Numbered from the stretch's first letter, positions 13,496 through 21,795 are shown. The stretch is DNA of 64,000 nucleotides from Mesorhizobium sp. DCY119 (GCF_003590645.1 NZ_CP031834.1:4340501-4404500); one strand, 5' to 3'. Numbers and translations are program-made. The notes: generated from the sequence alone by a model not told the origin.

Positions 13496-15265
13496 CTAGA
13501 ACGGGATGGAATCGTCCATCATTTCCGACATGCCAGGCGAGTAGTTGTCGTTGTCCGCTTCCGGCTCGTTGTCGTTGGCCGGACCGGTATGATGCGCCGC
13601 AATGTTCGGATACTTGGCGTTCTTGCTATAATCTAGCTGGATTTCCGTGGTGGCTAACAGCTCATTCTGCCGATCGAGCCAGTCCATTACGGTGCGAGGA
13701 AATGGTCTTTTCCCTCCATGTTGTGACCACCACCGATCGGCCTTAGAAACGGGAAACTGCCTGCTCTTCGGCTCAGGATGTTCTAAGTGTTGAGGGCAAA
13801 GCCACTCGTTGAATATCTTGAGACCGACCATATAGGCCACCTTCACCGACGGCGGATTTACCGCAACCTTCGGCTCATGGAAGTAGAAGCTCCGCGAACG
13901 CACGGTGTGCCAAGGCTTCTCAGTAGACAGAACAGGGGCAACGTCTGCTGTCGCCGTGATTTTTTCCTCCTCGCTAGGCGGAAAGACATAGCCGCAGCAA
14001 TGACAGGTCATAATCGAGATCGGGATGACTTCGCCACAACCCCAGTTGCCGTTCTCGTCCTGCTTCGCGTTCGGCGTTTCCTCCGACGGGCAGACTTTTT
14101 TTGGCTGCTCGCCATCCCCCGAGCCAGGTGGCTTCGGTCTGATCTGGTCAATGGGTCCATGATAGGCAAGGTTCTTGCCGTGGTCAGCGATCAGGCAATC
14201 GTCCTTGCCATCGCAGTTTCGCGTGCCGCGGCCAAGGATTTGCACGAGCTTGCCCGGCGATTTCGTTGACAGAATTAGACTGATGAAGTCGACGAACGGG
14301 AAGTTCGTCCCAGTCGTGAGCATGCCTACAGACACGATCGACCACAGTTTGCCGGCCTTGAAGTCCTCGAAAATGCGATCAGTTTCATGAGCGTTGTCGC
14401 TGGTAAGGGATTCGCAAGTCCGACCATGACTGCGTATTTCGTCTCGGATGCGTACCGCATTCTCTTTGCTGGTCGCATAAAATAGCGCGGCCCGCCGGCC
14501 CTCCGAAAGCACCATATCTTCTGCGACCGCATCGACGATGATGCGTTCCGCTGCCTCTGAAAGCTGGCCGGGTATATACTCCCCACCTCGCGTGCCGACG
14601 CCCTTGAGGTCAATTTTGGCGGTGGTCTTCTGGCTCGTGAGCCGTGTCAGATAACCCTTCTCGATGAGCTCAGTAAGGCCGATTTCGTACACGACGTCGT
14701 CGAACATCTTCATGCGCAGCGGGTTGCCATCATCGTCAACCTCGCCGTCGCTATCCAGGTCGTCAGTCAGTCGGCCAGAATCCATGCGATAATCGGTGGC
14801 TGTCGTGCCAGCAATGCGACTGTCAGGGTTGGCCGCCTTCACGGCACGAAAGAATTTTCCGTACTGCGTATTGGCATTGCGCGAGATGCCGTGAGCCTCG
14901 TCGATCAAGATTAGGTCTATGTCGCCAAGCTGGTCGACTTTGTTCCAGATGGACTGGATTCCGCCAAACAGCACCTGCGCGCGTGCGTCACGCCTGTTCA
15001 AGCCAGCCGAGTAAATGCCAGCCGGTGCGAACGGAGAGATCCCGATGAACTCTTTAAAGTTTTGAGCCACTAGCCGCGAGTCGTGCGTGACATTGACGAT
15101 GCGCATATCCGGATAGTCGGCCAGCAATTCCTCGATGATCTTGGCAATAACCAAGGCCTTGCCGGATCCGGTCGGGAGCACGATAAGGCCGTTTCCGCCG
15201 CCCTCGCGCCAGTAAGTGTAGAGCGCATCTATGGCGTCCCGCTGATAATAGCGCAGGTCAAGCAT
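13496..15265 (-). CDS. Superfamily 2 DNA helicase with SSB-like C-terminal tail, 589 aa
   Basis: DEAD/DEAH-type helicase of the UvrB/RecG-like phage group. Motif I is PTGSGK, motif II is DEAH (LILIDEAH), motif III region GTTATDYRM, and motif VI QILGRGTRN. A zinc-like Cys cluster (CPSEETP ... CGEVIPISIMTCHCCGYVF) follows the helicase core. The protein ends ...MDDSIPF, very like the DDDIPF tip through which bacterial SSB recruits partners. PANDN and DNDN lie shortly before it. GAGGAG precedes the ATG. Confidence 0.92.
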   Translation of the reverse strand: MLDLRYYQRDAIDALYTYWREGGGNGLIVLPTGSGKALVIAKIIEELLADYPDMRIVNVTHDSRLVAQNFKEFIGISPFAPAGIYSAGLNRRDARAQVLFGGIQSIWNKVDQLGDIDLILIDEAHGISRNANTQYGKFFRAVKAANPDSRIAGTTATDYRMDSGRLTDDLDSDGEVDDDGNPLRMKMFDDVVYEIGLTELIEKGYLTRLTSQKTTAKIDLKGVGTRGGEYIPGQLSEAAERIIVDAVAEDMVLSEGRRAALFYATSKENAVRIRDEIRSHGRTCESLTSDNAHETDRIFEDFKAGKLWSIVSVGMLTTGTNFPFVDFISLILSTKSPGKLVQILGRGTRNCDGKDDCLIADHGKNLAYHGPIDQIRPKPPGSGDGEQPKKVCPSEETPNAKQDENGNWGCGEVIPISIMTCHCCGYVFPPSEEEKITATADVAPVLSTEKPWHTVRSRSFYFHEPKVAVNPPSVKVAYMVGLKIFNEWLCPQHLEHPEPKSRQFPVSKADRWWSQHGGKRPFPRTVMDWLDRQNELLATTEIQLDYSKNAKYPNIAAHHTGPANDNEPEADNDNYSPGMSEMMDDSIPF

Positions 15266-15287
15266 TCACTTCTCCTCAGTGGTGGTA

Positions 15288-16247
15288 TTAGGCGGCTTTG
15301 GTGGAGCCGCCTTGGGTATTGTCATTCGCCGCGCCGTCGGTCCAAATGGTGCCGTTGCGCATGCGGTAGGTGATCACCTCGTTTTCCTCATCGACGTCGA
15401 TCTGCTCACCGTCGACAAGACCGGGTAGGAACAGATGTGCAGGGCAAGCAGCCTTTTGTTCATCGACCGACAAAGGCTTCGACCAGCGAGCGCACGAAAT
15501 ATGACAATCGCCGCCACGCTCTGGCTGAACGTGCAAGCATGATCGACAAGTCACGCGCGGTTGCGCGCCCTCCTGGCACACTGCATGGTGTTTGCAGAAC
15601 ATTCCTCGAAAGTCGTCGGGCTTGGTGCAAATGCCTGTAGGTGGCTCGTCGCTGAAAACTATACGTTCGGCACGAGCCAGCTGGCGAAGGCAGAATTCTA
15701 CATCGTATTCCAAGCGCTCCACGTACCGACTATCGTCGTTTTTGTTCGTTACGTAATAGAGGCAACGCGTAAGCCCGAACATGTGCATGCCGATCTGGCA
15801 TTGGGCGAAGTGCAAGGGCTTGGCCTTACGGCATCCGTCCTTGACGATGAGTTTGAAACCCTTGTCGTTTGAACTCTTGAACTCGCAGAGGTGTTCGGTC
15901 TTGGGGGCCTCGGGAATACCGAGAGCCTTGCCATCGCACTTGCCGCGGACGAATCCATGGACAAGGCGAATGCGATCCTGCTGGCCCCAAACCTCCACGC
16001 CGATACGCTCGAGGTCCGCGACCATGACCTCTTCCCATCTATCACCGGTTCGGAAGATTGATAGCTTTCGGCCGTCGATCTCCTCTGGTTTGCTGGCCCA
16101 GCGAAAGCCGTACCAAAGCGCACGATCGCACTCAGTGCCTATCTCCCCGACACTTATGCCGAGGCTATCATAATGCTTGTTGGCGGCTTCGTAGGCGCGG
16201 TAAATCGCGCCTACGGTGCTTGCTGTTGGTTTTGGGATGGGGGCCAT
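15288..16247 (-). CDS. PD-(D/E)XK exonuclease of the Cas4/RecB type, 319 aa
   Basis: Probable phage recombination nuclease. It shows the RecB-nuclease sequence of motifs: EIGTECDRALWYGFRW, GKCDGKALG ... HLCEFKS (D, E-x-K), and QCQIGMHMFGLTRCLYYV (QxxxY). Several cysteines near the C-terminal half (CTKPDDFRGMFCKHHAVC ... CRSCLHV) could hold an Fe-S cluster or zinc. The C-terminus AANDNTQGGSTKAA is the clearest ssrA-like tag in the window. The start overlaps the upstream stop. Confidence 0.88.
   Translation of the reverse strand: MAPIPKPTASTVGAIYRAYEAANKHYDSLGISVGEIGTECDRALWYGFRWASKPEEIDGRKLSIFRTGDRWEEVMVADLERIGVEVWGQQDRIRLVHGFVRGKCDGKALGIPEAPKTEHLCEFKSSNDKGFKLIVKDGCRKAKPLHFAQCQIGMHMFGLTRCLYYVTNKNDDSRYVERLEYDVEFCLRQLARAERIVFSDEPPTGICTKPDDFRGMFCKHHAVCQEGAQPRVTCRSCLHVQPERGGDCHISCARWSKPLSVDEQKAACPAHLFLPGLVDGEQIDVDEENEVITYRMRNGTIWTDGAANDNTQGGSTKAA
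15291..15311 (-). promoter_or_regulatory. Hairpin, loop CCACCAA, at end of the exonuclease gene
   Basis: Minus strand GGCGGCT-CCACCAA-AGCCGCC, a perfect 7-bp stem that includes the last codons of the exonuclease gene. It is followed by TAA, CACCACTGAGGAG and the helicase start. The stem is thus kept inside coding sequence. Confidence 0.7.
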
Positions 16248-16492
16248 TATGCGGCCTTCTGTGTCGCAGCGATCGCCTCATAAATCGCCCATGCCTCGCA
16301 CTTGAAGTTGTCCAACTTCTTTGGAGTGCTCAAATCCAAACGACTGCGCAGCGCGTCATGAATGGCCGGCCAAAAATCCGCGCCGTCCCCTGAATGCTGA
16401 GTCATCAGAATGGCGTAACAGAGTTTCAGCGACCGACTGTTCGCGCGCTTGGCCTTAACTTCCGTCCAAAAAATGCATTCGGAACCTGTCAT
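16247..16492 (-). CDS. Small phage protein, 81 aa
   Basis: Starts MTGSECIFWTEVKAKRANS with TAATG overlap to the gene upstream and ends TQKAA. No family recognised. It contains a region DFWPAIHDALRSRLDLS that is probably helical. Confidence 0.75.
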   Translation of the reverse strand: MTGSECIFWTEVKAKRANSRSLKLCYAILMTQHSGDGADFWPAIHDALRSRLDLSTPKKLDNFKCEAWAIYEAIAATQKAA

Positions 16493-16773
16493 TAAAACAT
16501 CTCCTTCGTAAGCGGGCAGCGCGGAGGATTGGCCGGGTCTTCGACAAAGCAGCAGCAATCACGCCGGCCATCTTTGATCGTCCAGTGCAGCGTCGGGCCA
16601 GCAAAGGCATAATGGATAAGGACACACTCGCCTGGCGTGTCGTTCCCGAATTCATCCTCCCAGTCGCCTTCGCCGTTGCGGTCTAGGCAATGAGCGCAGA
16701 CTTCAGCCTGAAAGGATGCGAGGTCGTGACGGCCTTTCGGCCGCCACAACATTGCTTCGGTGGTTTCGCCCAT
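16492..16773 (-). CDS. Small phage protein with Cys-rich C-terminus, 93 aa
   Basis: Starts MGETTEAMLWRPKGRHDLAS two bases after the clamp stop and ends CPLTKEMF. It contains CAHC and CCCF clusters that could bind metal. No family recognised. Coupled upstream and downstream. Confidence 0.75.
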   Translation of the reverse strand: MGETTEAMLWRPKGRHDLASFQAEVCAHCLDRNGEGDWEDEFGNDTPGECVLIHYAFAGPTLHWTIKDGRRDCCCFVEDPANPPRCPLTKEMF

Positions 16774-16775
16774 GC

Positions 16776-17834
16776 CTACACCCGCATCGGCATCAATACG
16801 GCAAGCAACGCGTCGTTGCCTTCCGCCGTGAACAGTGTCGGCGAACCGCCGTCGTTGAGCGCGATGCGGACAGTGGCGCCGGGAAGATTGGAGAGGAGTT
16901 CGCCGAGATAGGCCGCGTTGAAGCCGATTTCGATTGCATCGTCGTCGTAGACGGCAGGCACTTCTTCGGTTGCGCTGCCATGGTCGGCAGAATTGACGGA
17001 CAGGGTGACATTGCCGTCATCGATATTGAGGCGAACGGCACGCCCACGCTCAGTCGAGACGGTGGAGACGCGTTCCACAGCCTTTTGCAGCACGTCCTTC
17101 TCGATGCTGACGAGTTTATCGTTTCCGGTCGGAATGACGCGCTGATAGTCTGGGAACGTTCCGTCGATAAGCTTCGACGTCAGAATAGCGTCGGGCGTTG
17201 TGACGCGCACCTTTCGTTCCGACAGGGCCAGCTTGACCTGGCCTTTTGGCAGCAGCGACACGAGCTTGCGAGGCAGGATGACATCAGGAATGTCATCGCT
17301 GTCCTGCCCGATGTGCCGAGCAAGGCGGTGTCCGTCGGTTGACACGGCAACAAGCTTGCCGTCAGCGGTATGCAGGAAAACGCCATTCAAGTAATAGCGC
17401 GTCTCTTCTGTGCTGATCGCAAAGCTTACCGGAGCCACGAGCGCAGCCAGGTCAACGTCGAATTCAACGTCAAACTCGCCGGCATTAAGGTCCGGATAGT
17501 CGCTTGCGGGAAGCGTCTGGAGCGACCACTTCGCGTGGCCCGACTTGACGACAAGCGTGCCGTCAACGAGCTCGAGCGAAATGTCGCCACCCGCCTTCTT
17601 GACGATGCTGTCGAGCAACTTGGCATCAACCGTCGTGGTGCCAGGAACGGCATCAAGCACGGCAATGGAAGCCGACGCTTCAATGTCGAGGTCGGTGGCT
17701 TTAACAGTGAGCTTGCCATCTTCGACAGACAGCAAGACGTTTGACAGAATCGGGATAGTCGTTCGGGATTCGGGGATCTTCACAACGGCCGAAAGGACGC
17801 GCGAAAGATCGGCCTTGGAAAGGCTGATACGCAT
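16776..17834 (-). CDS. Phage-encoded DNA polymerase sliding clamp (beta subunit, DnaN family), 352 aa
   Basis: Ring clamp that tethers DNA polymerase. Full-length three-domain beta-clamp pattern: TTIPILSNVLL near residue 26, ALVAPVSFAISTEETRYYLNGVFLH, VSTDGHRLA, and the C-terminal signature ...LLAVLMPMRV, whose final M-x-x-R/V is typical of the partner-binding end. Domain 1 shows KATDLDIEA. It is divergent from chromosomal DnaN and lies in the early operon with GAGGAG before the ATG. Few temperate phages carry one, implying that the phage reshapes the host replisome. Confidence 0.93.
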   Translation of the reverse strand: MRISLSKADLSRVLSAVVKIPESRTTIPILSNVLLSVEDGKLTVKATDLDIEASASIAVLDAVPGTTTVDAKLLDSIVKKAGGDISLELVDGTLVVKSGHAKWSLQTLPASDYPDLNAGEFDVEFDVDLAALVAPVSFAISTEETRYYLNGVFLHTADGKLVAVSTDGHRLARHIGQDSDDIPDVILPRKLVSLLPKGQVKLALSERKVRVTTPDAILTSKLIDGTFPDYQRVIPTGNDKLVSIEKDVLQKAVERVSTVSTERGRAVRLNIDDGNVTLSVNSADHGSATEEVPAVYDDDAIEIGFNAAYLGELLSNLPGATVRIALNDGGSPTLFTAEGNDALLAVLMPMRV

Positions 17835-17857
17835 GGTGTCTCCTCATGTGGTGTGGT

Positions 17858-17880
17858 GCCTGCCGTTGGTTGCGGCAGGC
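17858..17880 (-). promoter_or_regulatory. Intergenic hairpin, loop CAACCAA
   Basis: Minus strand GCCTGCCG-CAACCAA-CGGCAGGC, a perfect 8-bp stem between the VWA gene and the clamp gene. It is followed by CACCACACCACATGAGGAG. Confidence 0.7.
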
Positions 17881-17889
17881 AGGTTGGGG

Positions 17890-18498
17890 TTAGGCCTTAG
17901 CGCCCGCTGCAAGTTTGCGGTCTGCGTCGCTGAAGGAAGCCACGGCACCCCCAGACGCATAGGCCATAGACCGTGTGGCGAGTACGTTCATCGCGGCACC
18001 GTAGTTGCCGCCCTTCATGACGATAGTTGAGCCGAACGCGTTCCCAAGGCCGGCTCCTTGGGCGAAGGCGTCGAAGTCGGCGCCAATGAACACCACGTCG
18101 AATTGCTTGGCGCGCAATTCGTCCAACATAGACTTCGCCGCATCCTTCTTAAATTCGCGACTGCCGTTTTCTGCGCCATCGGTGATGACGACGATCGTCG
18201 CCTTCTTCGGTGAGTCTTGCCGAACTGTCGAAACTAGCTTGCCGATAGCGTCGTATAGAGGCGTCATGCCTCGAGGCCGGATTTCGTCTTCGCTGATCGG
18301 CTTCCAATCGCTTGCCTTTACGCCGCTGCGCAAGACAAGAAACGGATCTTGGTTGTCAAACGCGGCAACGGTAACTTCCGTCTTCTTTGTCGCCTTCTCA
18401 CCTGCCAAACCGGCAACATAAGCATTCAAGGCGCCAATGGTCTCGGCCCACCGGGTTTGCATAGAGCCGGAACGGTCCAGCAGAATATAAGCCTTCAT
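17890..18498 (-). CDS. VWA-domain protein, 202 aa
   Basis: Single von Willebrand A domain with an intact metal site: DRSGSM (DxSxS, residues 7-12), the Thr in RGMTPLYDAI and the Asp in ITDGAENGS. VWA proteins of this kind pair with ATPases or act as binding scaffolds; here the neighbours are a clamp and a DUF669 protein. The start at 18498 (MKAYILLDRSGSM) is chosen because of AGGAG upstream; a longer frame from 18546 is leader sequence. It ends GAKA. Confidence 0.9.
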   Translation of the reverse strand: MKAYILLDRSGSMQTRWAETIGALNAYVAGLAGEKATKKTEVTVAAFDNQDPFLVLRSGVKASDWKPISEDEIRPRGMTPLYDAIGKLVSTVRQDSPKKATIVVITDGAENGSREFKKDAAKSMLDELRAKQFDVVFIGADFDAFAQGAGLGNAFGSTIVMKGGNYGAAMNVLATRSMAYASGGAVASFSDADRKLAAGAKA

Positions 18499-18519
18499 TT
18501 TTGCTCTCCTGATGTGGTT

Positions 18520-18544
18520 GGCGCGGGCTGGTGAGACCCGCGCC
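18520..18544 (-). promoter_or_regulatory. Intergenic hairpin, loop CTCACCA
   Basis: Minus strand GGCGCGGGT-CTCACCA-GCCCGCGCC, a 9-bp stem, followed by AACCACATCAGGAG before the VWA gene. The same 7-nt loop occurs at 26354-26366. Confidence 0.68.
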
Positions 18545-18552
18545 ATGTTTAG

Positions 18553-19179
18553 TTAGGCAGCTTTACTGCCCCAAGGGCGATTTGGCTTGCCGGCCGAAGA
18601 TGCTGCTGCGCCGCCGTTGTTCGTCGAGCGAGCCGTGGACGGATTTGCCGACTGGCGGTTGTCATTGGCGGGGGCAGCCGTCGGCTGGACTGCGTCGATT
18701 GCGGGCTCGGGGATGTTGCTGCCGTGACCGCCAGGGCCGTCGTCAGGGAAGTAGTAGACCTTTGGTTCGACACGCGCGGGATACATCGGCGTACCGTCAG
18801 CATTGAGCTTTTTAGAGGGTTTGCCCATACCGAGCTTCACGGTGAAGGTTCGGAAATGCAACTCCTCGCTTTCGTCGATTTCCTCAACGCCAATCGACCT
18901 ACGGAGCCGAGCAAATTCCTCCTGCCCAATGCGCTGCGCTTCGGAGTTTTTGTTTTCCAGATTGACGAAGCCGAAATACTTTCGACCCTTCACTTCTTCC
19001 GGCGCGAGAACGACGGCAGTGTACTTCAGGCCAACGCCCGTTCTTGCGTTTTCAGGGCCGGTCTCGACGACGTCCGACGCTTCGATTTCCAACTGATAGA
19101 TACCCGTCGGCAGGTCTTCGTAATCACGCTGTTCTGTGCTGACGTCGCCAGCCGTGTACTTCTTGCCCAAAGAGGCCAT
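18553..19179 (-). CDS. DUF669-type single-strand DNA-binding-like phage protein, 208 aa
   Basis: Pattern of phage recombination-associated DUF669 proteins: N-terminal DYEDLPTGIYQLEIEASDVVET, a middle strand-rich region (GVGLKYTAVVL ... GRKYFGFVNLENKNSEAQRIGQEEFARL), and a disordered Pro/Asn/Ser-rich tail containing PANDN and ending PWGSKAA. It probably covers single-stranded DNA for the Sak4-like ATPase encoded just upstream. GGAG precedes the ATG. Confidence 0.82.
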   Translation of the reverse strand: MASLGKKYTAGDVSTEQRDYEDLPTGIYQLEIEASDVVETGPENARTGVGLKYTAVVLAPEEVKGRKYFGFVNLENKNSEAQRIGQEEFARLRRSIGVEEIDESEELHFRTFTVKLGMGKPSKKLNADGTPMYPARVEPKVYYFPDDGPGGHGSNIPEPAIDAVQPTAAPANDNRQSANPSTARSTNNGGAAASSAGKPNRPWGSKAA

Positions 19180-19206
19180 TCATATTCTCCTAGTGTGGTG
19201 ATGTTT

Positions 19207-19221
19207 GCGCTTGGTGGGCGC
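19207..19221 (-). promoter_or_regulatory. Intergenic hairpin, loop CCACCAA
   Basis: Minus strand GCGC-CCACCAA-GCGC, followed by CACCACACTAGGAG before the DUF669 gene. The stem is short but the loop is identical to three other copies. Confidence 0.6.
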
Positions 19222-19229
19222 GGGGTGGT

Positions 19230-19844
19230 CTAAAGGAGTCTGCCCTTGCTTTGCGCAAACTCGATCGGGTCTTTTGCCGCTTTATGCAGATTGCAGGGCG
19301 GGCAAAGAATTTGGAGGTTCCAGGGCCAGTTCGTGCCGCCCCTAGAAAGAGGAACTATGTGGTCAACGTGCCGAAATCCCTTTCGCCTTATTGATGTGCC
19401 GCACTCTGCACATTTGAACTTCTGACGGGCGATGATGACTGAGATGTCTTTTTCGGTGTGCGTCCCACCCGCGCCCTTCTTCGCCGCTCGCCTGTTTCGG
19501 TCGTAGACCAGCCTTAGCTCGCGGGCGCGATCTGGGTTTTCTTCCTTCCAACGCTTAGCCCTTGCAACGTTGTTGGAGGAAACATCAGGCTTGGCATTTG
19601 ACTTCTTTGCCAATTCCTTTTTTCGATCGGGGTTTCGCTCGGCCCAAGCCCGAACACTGACAAGTCGGCTTTCATCCTCCTTCTCTGGATTGTCAGTGCG
19701 CCACCTGATGCGATGTTCATACTGGCAACCGGCGCATTGGCCCGTGCTTACGTAGCGTCTTGCGACGTGGCCGCGCTTGCATGGGACTCCGGTAAAGAAG
19801 TGCTTTGCGCCGTTAGCTAGCGCGGCATCTTTGCTTCGCGGCAG
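19230..19844 (-). CDS. HNH endonuclease with N-terminal Cys motif; start codon unclear
   Basis: The C-terminal HNH domain reads CAECGTSIRRKG-FRHVDHIVPLSRGG ... LQILCPPCNLHKAAKDP. The frame stays open far upstream of the nearest TTG (19613), and the upstream part is plainly coding: TGVPCKRGHVARRYVS ... CAGCQYEHR, then two repeats of ER/EENPDRxRxL. This pattern is common in Rhizobiales and phage HNH proteins. No ATG or GTG exists in this stretch; CTG at 19844 is the likeliest start. The gene follows the Sak4-like gene after a short gap. Confidence 0.75.
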   Translation of the reverse strand: MPRSKDAALANGAKHFFTGVPCKRGHVARRYVSTGQCAGCQYEHRIRWRTDNPEKEDESRLVSVRAWAERNPDRKKELAKKSNAKPDVSSNNVARAKRWKEENPDRARELRLVYDRNRRAAKKGAGGTHTEKDISVIIARQKFKCAECGTSIRRKGFRHVDHIVPLSRGGTNWPWNLQILCPPCNLHKAAKDPIEFAQSKGRLL

Positions 19845-19864
19845 GTTGTCGTTGTCGTGGCCCG

Positions 19865-20677
19865 CTATGCCTCCGCCTCCTGCTCTTCCGGCACAGCCTC
19901 ACGCCCAAATGGTGCGACGATGTGTGGCTCGAAAATCGCGTAGCCCTGACCGGCTTTGTAGGTCAGCGCTCCGGTAAGCTTGTGGCGGTTCTTCGCAATG
20001 AAGCCAGGTCGCTCTTCGACGGCGATAAGGCGCTCTCCGCTACCCTCGCCGCGCTTCTTCACATTATCCTTGTGGAACCCTCCTGCTTCTTTCTGGATGG
20101 AAACACGCTGATGAATGAACCCGACGATGTCGGCTGCGTGTGTGAGAGAGTTGGCGTCATCCTGCATGCGCAGATTCAGGCGATAGCGCGGGATGCTGTC
20201 GGTAATGACGCCGGGGTCTGTCTTGGCAACGATATGGGCGATAAGAATCACCGCAAATCCGGAAGCCTTGAGTTCCGTGAACTTTCGAAGAATTTCACGC
20301 CAGACCTCGGCGGTTGCATCCTTCGGCTCGCGGAACTTGCCGTCGCTGATGTCTTTCCATCCACGACGCGCGCAAGCTTCGTCGATGACGATCTGCTCGA
20401 GGCTATCGAGCGTATCGACCACGAAGGTTAGGCGATCATGTTCGGCTTCCAGCATCCAATCGCACTGGTCGACGAACTCCTGATAGGTTTCTGTCAGGCC
20501 AAAGGAAAGCATATCGACGCCGACGGGAGGCCGTTCATTCGCCCCGGTCTGGACGTAAAACGGATTTGGCCAGTCGCCGGCAAACGAGGTTTTCCCCATG
20601 CCCTCGCCACCATAGATGATGACGATCGGTGGAAACGGATCTTCAACCCGTCGCAGTTGGTCGAATGAAATTGCCAA
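19865..20677 (-). CDS. Sak4-like RecA-fold ATPase (AAA_24), 270 aa
   Basis: Probable phage single-strand annealing/recombination ATPase. Walker A GGEGMGKTSF (about residues 23-32), Walker B LTFVVDTLDSLEQ, and a Sak4/AAA_24-like remainder with FAVILIAHI and NRHKL. The start is TTG at 20677, 9 nt after AGGAG; no ATG fits. Together with the DUF669 protein downstream it forms a typical Sak4/SSB recombination pair. It ends EQEAEA. Confidence 0.87.
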   Translation of the reverse strand: MAISFDQLRRVEDPFPPIVIIYGGEGMGKTSFAGDWPNPFYVQTGANERPPVGVDMLSFGLTETYQEFVDQCDWMLEAEHDRLTFVVDTLDSLEQIVIDEACARRGWKDISDGKFREPKDATAEVWREILRKFTELKASGFAVILIAHIVAKTDPGVITDSIPRYRLNLRMQDDANSLTHAADIVGFIHQRVSIQKEAGGFHKDNVKKRGEGSGERLIAVEERPGFIAKNRHKLTGALTYKAGQGYAIFEPHIVAPFGREAVPEEQEAEA

Positions 20678-20708
20678 GTTTTGAAACTCCTCAGTGTGGT
20701 GGGTTGAG

Positions 20709-20723
20709 CTAGTTGGTGGCTAG
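20709..20723 (-). promoter_or_regulatory. Intergenic hairpin, loop CCACCAA
   Basis: Minus strand CTAG-CCACCAA-CTAG, followed by CACCACACTGAGGAG before the Sak4-like gene. Confidence 0.55.
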
Positions 20724-20730
20724 ATGGTCG

Positions 20731-21588
20731 TTAGTGCTGAAGATTGAGCATCGGCACGCTACCGTTAGGCAGCATGGTCTGCGGCAGCCTGCCGTCCCAA
20801 CGCTCAGCTTGTGTCAGGGCCACAAGGCCTGGATTGTCGCGTAGGGCGTCGCCGCGGGCCTTGATCGCAAGAGCCTCTGCGTCACCGCGTAGGCGGATGG
20901 CTTCTGCCTCGGCTTCGGCGGATGCACGCACCGCGTCTGCCTGTGCCCTTGCCTGCGTCACTACGATTTCCGCCTGCACCTTCTCGCGTTCAGCGTTCTG
21001 GCGGAGCTTCTGGACCTCGACCTCGGCAAGCATTCTCTGCTCAATACTGGCTTCGTATGCGTCGGAGAAGTCGATGTTCTCGATCTGCACGGACTCGATG
21101 ACTACTGGCCCGCGAACCGACTTCTGAATAGCTTCGGCAACCTCAAGATTGAGCCGTGCCCGCTCTTGGATGGCTGTAACCGCGTTGAAGCGGCCGAAAA
21201 CCGTCTTCAGGTCTTCGTGTAGCCGTCGATCGACAAGTCGAGAAAGCATGCCGTCTTCGCCCCCGTAGGTGGCGTACACGTCCGTTACGGCATCGCTTGG
21301 AATGCGGTAGCTGACCGAAACGGCAACAACGGCGGACTGCTGATCCTTGGAATAAGCCGGCACGCCTTCATAAATACGAGCCTTAGACTGGACCGAAATC
21401 TTGACGACCTCGTCGACCCATGGTGCCTTGAAACCAAGTCCTGGCTGTGCGGTGCCGGTGAGTGCGCCGTTACGAAGAATGACGCCTCGCTCTCCCTGAT
21501 CAATGGTGTACCACGACCCGAATACGACCGTGATTGCAACGAAGAACAGAAAGACTCCGCCCAAAATAGCGATGATACGTCCAATCAT
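20731..21588 (-). CDS. SPFH/prohibitin-family membrane protein, 285 aa
   Basis: N-terminal membrane anchor (residues about 4-26), then an SPFH domain (TIDQGERGVILRNGALTGTAQPGLGFKAPWVDEV) and a long Ala/Glu-rich coiled coil (about 170-255), as in HflC/HflK and prohibitins. Host relatives modulate the FtsH protease; T4-like phages and others carry homologues of unclear use. Its start overlaps the stop of a 35-aa membrane peptide (TAATG), so it is coupled to the tiny membrane genes upstream. It ends with a short C-terminal region MLNLQH. Confidence 0.9.
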   Translation of the reverse strand: MIGRIIAILGGVFLFFVAITVVFGSWYTIDQGERGVILRNGALTGTAQPGLGFKAPWVDEVVKISVQSKARIYEGVPAYSKDQQSAVVAVSVSYRIPSDAVTDVYATYGGEDGMLSRLVDRRLHEDLKTVFGRFNAVTAIQERARLNLEVAEAIQKSVRGPVVIESVQIENIDFSDAYEASIEQRMLAEVEVQKLRQNAEREKVQAEIVVTQARAQADAVRASAEAEAEAIRLRGDAEALAIKARGDALRDNPGLVALTQAERWDGRLPQTMLPNGSVPMLNLQH

Positions 21589-21695
21589 TATTTTCTCCTC
21601 TTGGTGGTGGTTTTTGCTGGTGCGAAGTAGGTGACAACGCCCAGTGCTACAAAGGCGGCGACAACGCTGCCGCCGATGAGTGCAAGAATGCCCAT
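21588..21695 (-). CDS. Small membrane protein, 35 aa
   Basis: MGILALIGGSVVAAFVALGVVTYF is one transmembrane helix followed by a basic tail KTTTKRRK. The tail codons double as the CACCACCAAGAGGAG leader of the SPFH gene, which begins in the TAATG overlap. The position between coupled genes supports expression. Confidence 0.65.
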   Translation of the reverse strand: MGILALIGGSVVAAFVALGVVTYFAPAKTTTKRRK

Positions 21696-21699
21696 GGCT

Positions 21700-21795
21700 C
21701 TATCCTTGAATGAGCAAGTGCAGCCCGTAGGCCATGGTCATGGCAGCCAGCATTGCCAGGCATGGCCACCATGAGAACGGGTCGGGCGCGGTCAT
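21700..21795 (-). CDS. Small membrane protein, 31 aa
   Basis: MTAPDPFSWWPCLAMLAAMT followed by MAYGLHLLIQG gives one probable transmembrane segment. The ATG overlaps the stop of the gene upstream (ATGA) and the ORF ends 5 nt before the next start. Confidence 0.6.
   Translation of the reverse strand: MTAPDPFSWWPCLAMLAAMTMAYGLHLLIQG

Noticed and set aside
15288-16247. Cas4 of a CRISPR system
   Set aside because: The protein has a Cas4/RecB-type nuclease pattern, but no cas neighbours exist and the phage replication context fits a recombination exonuclease.
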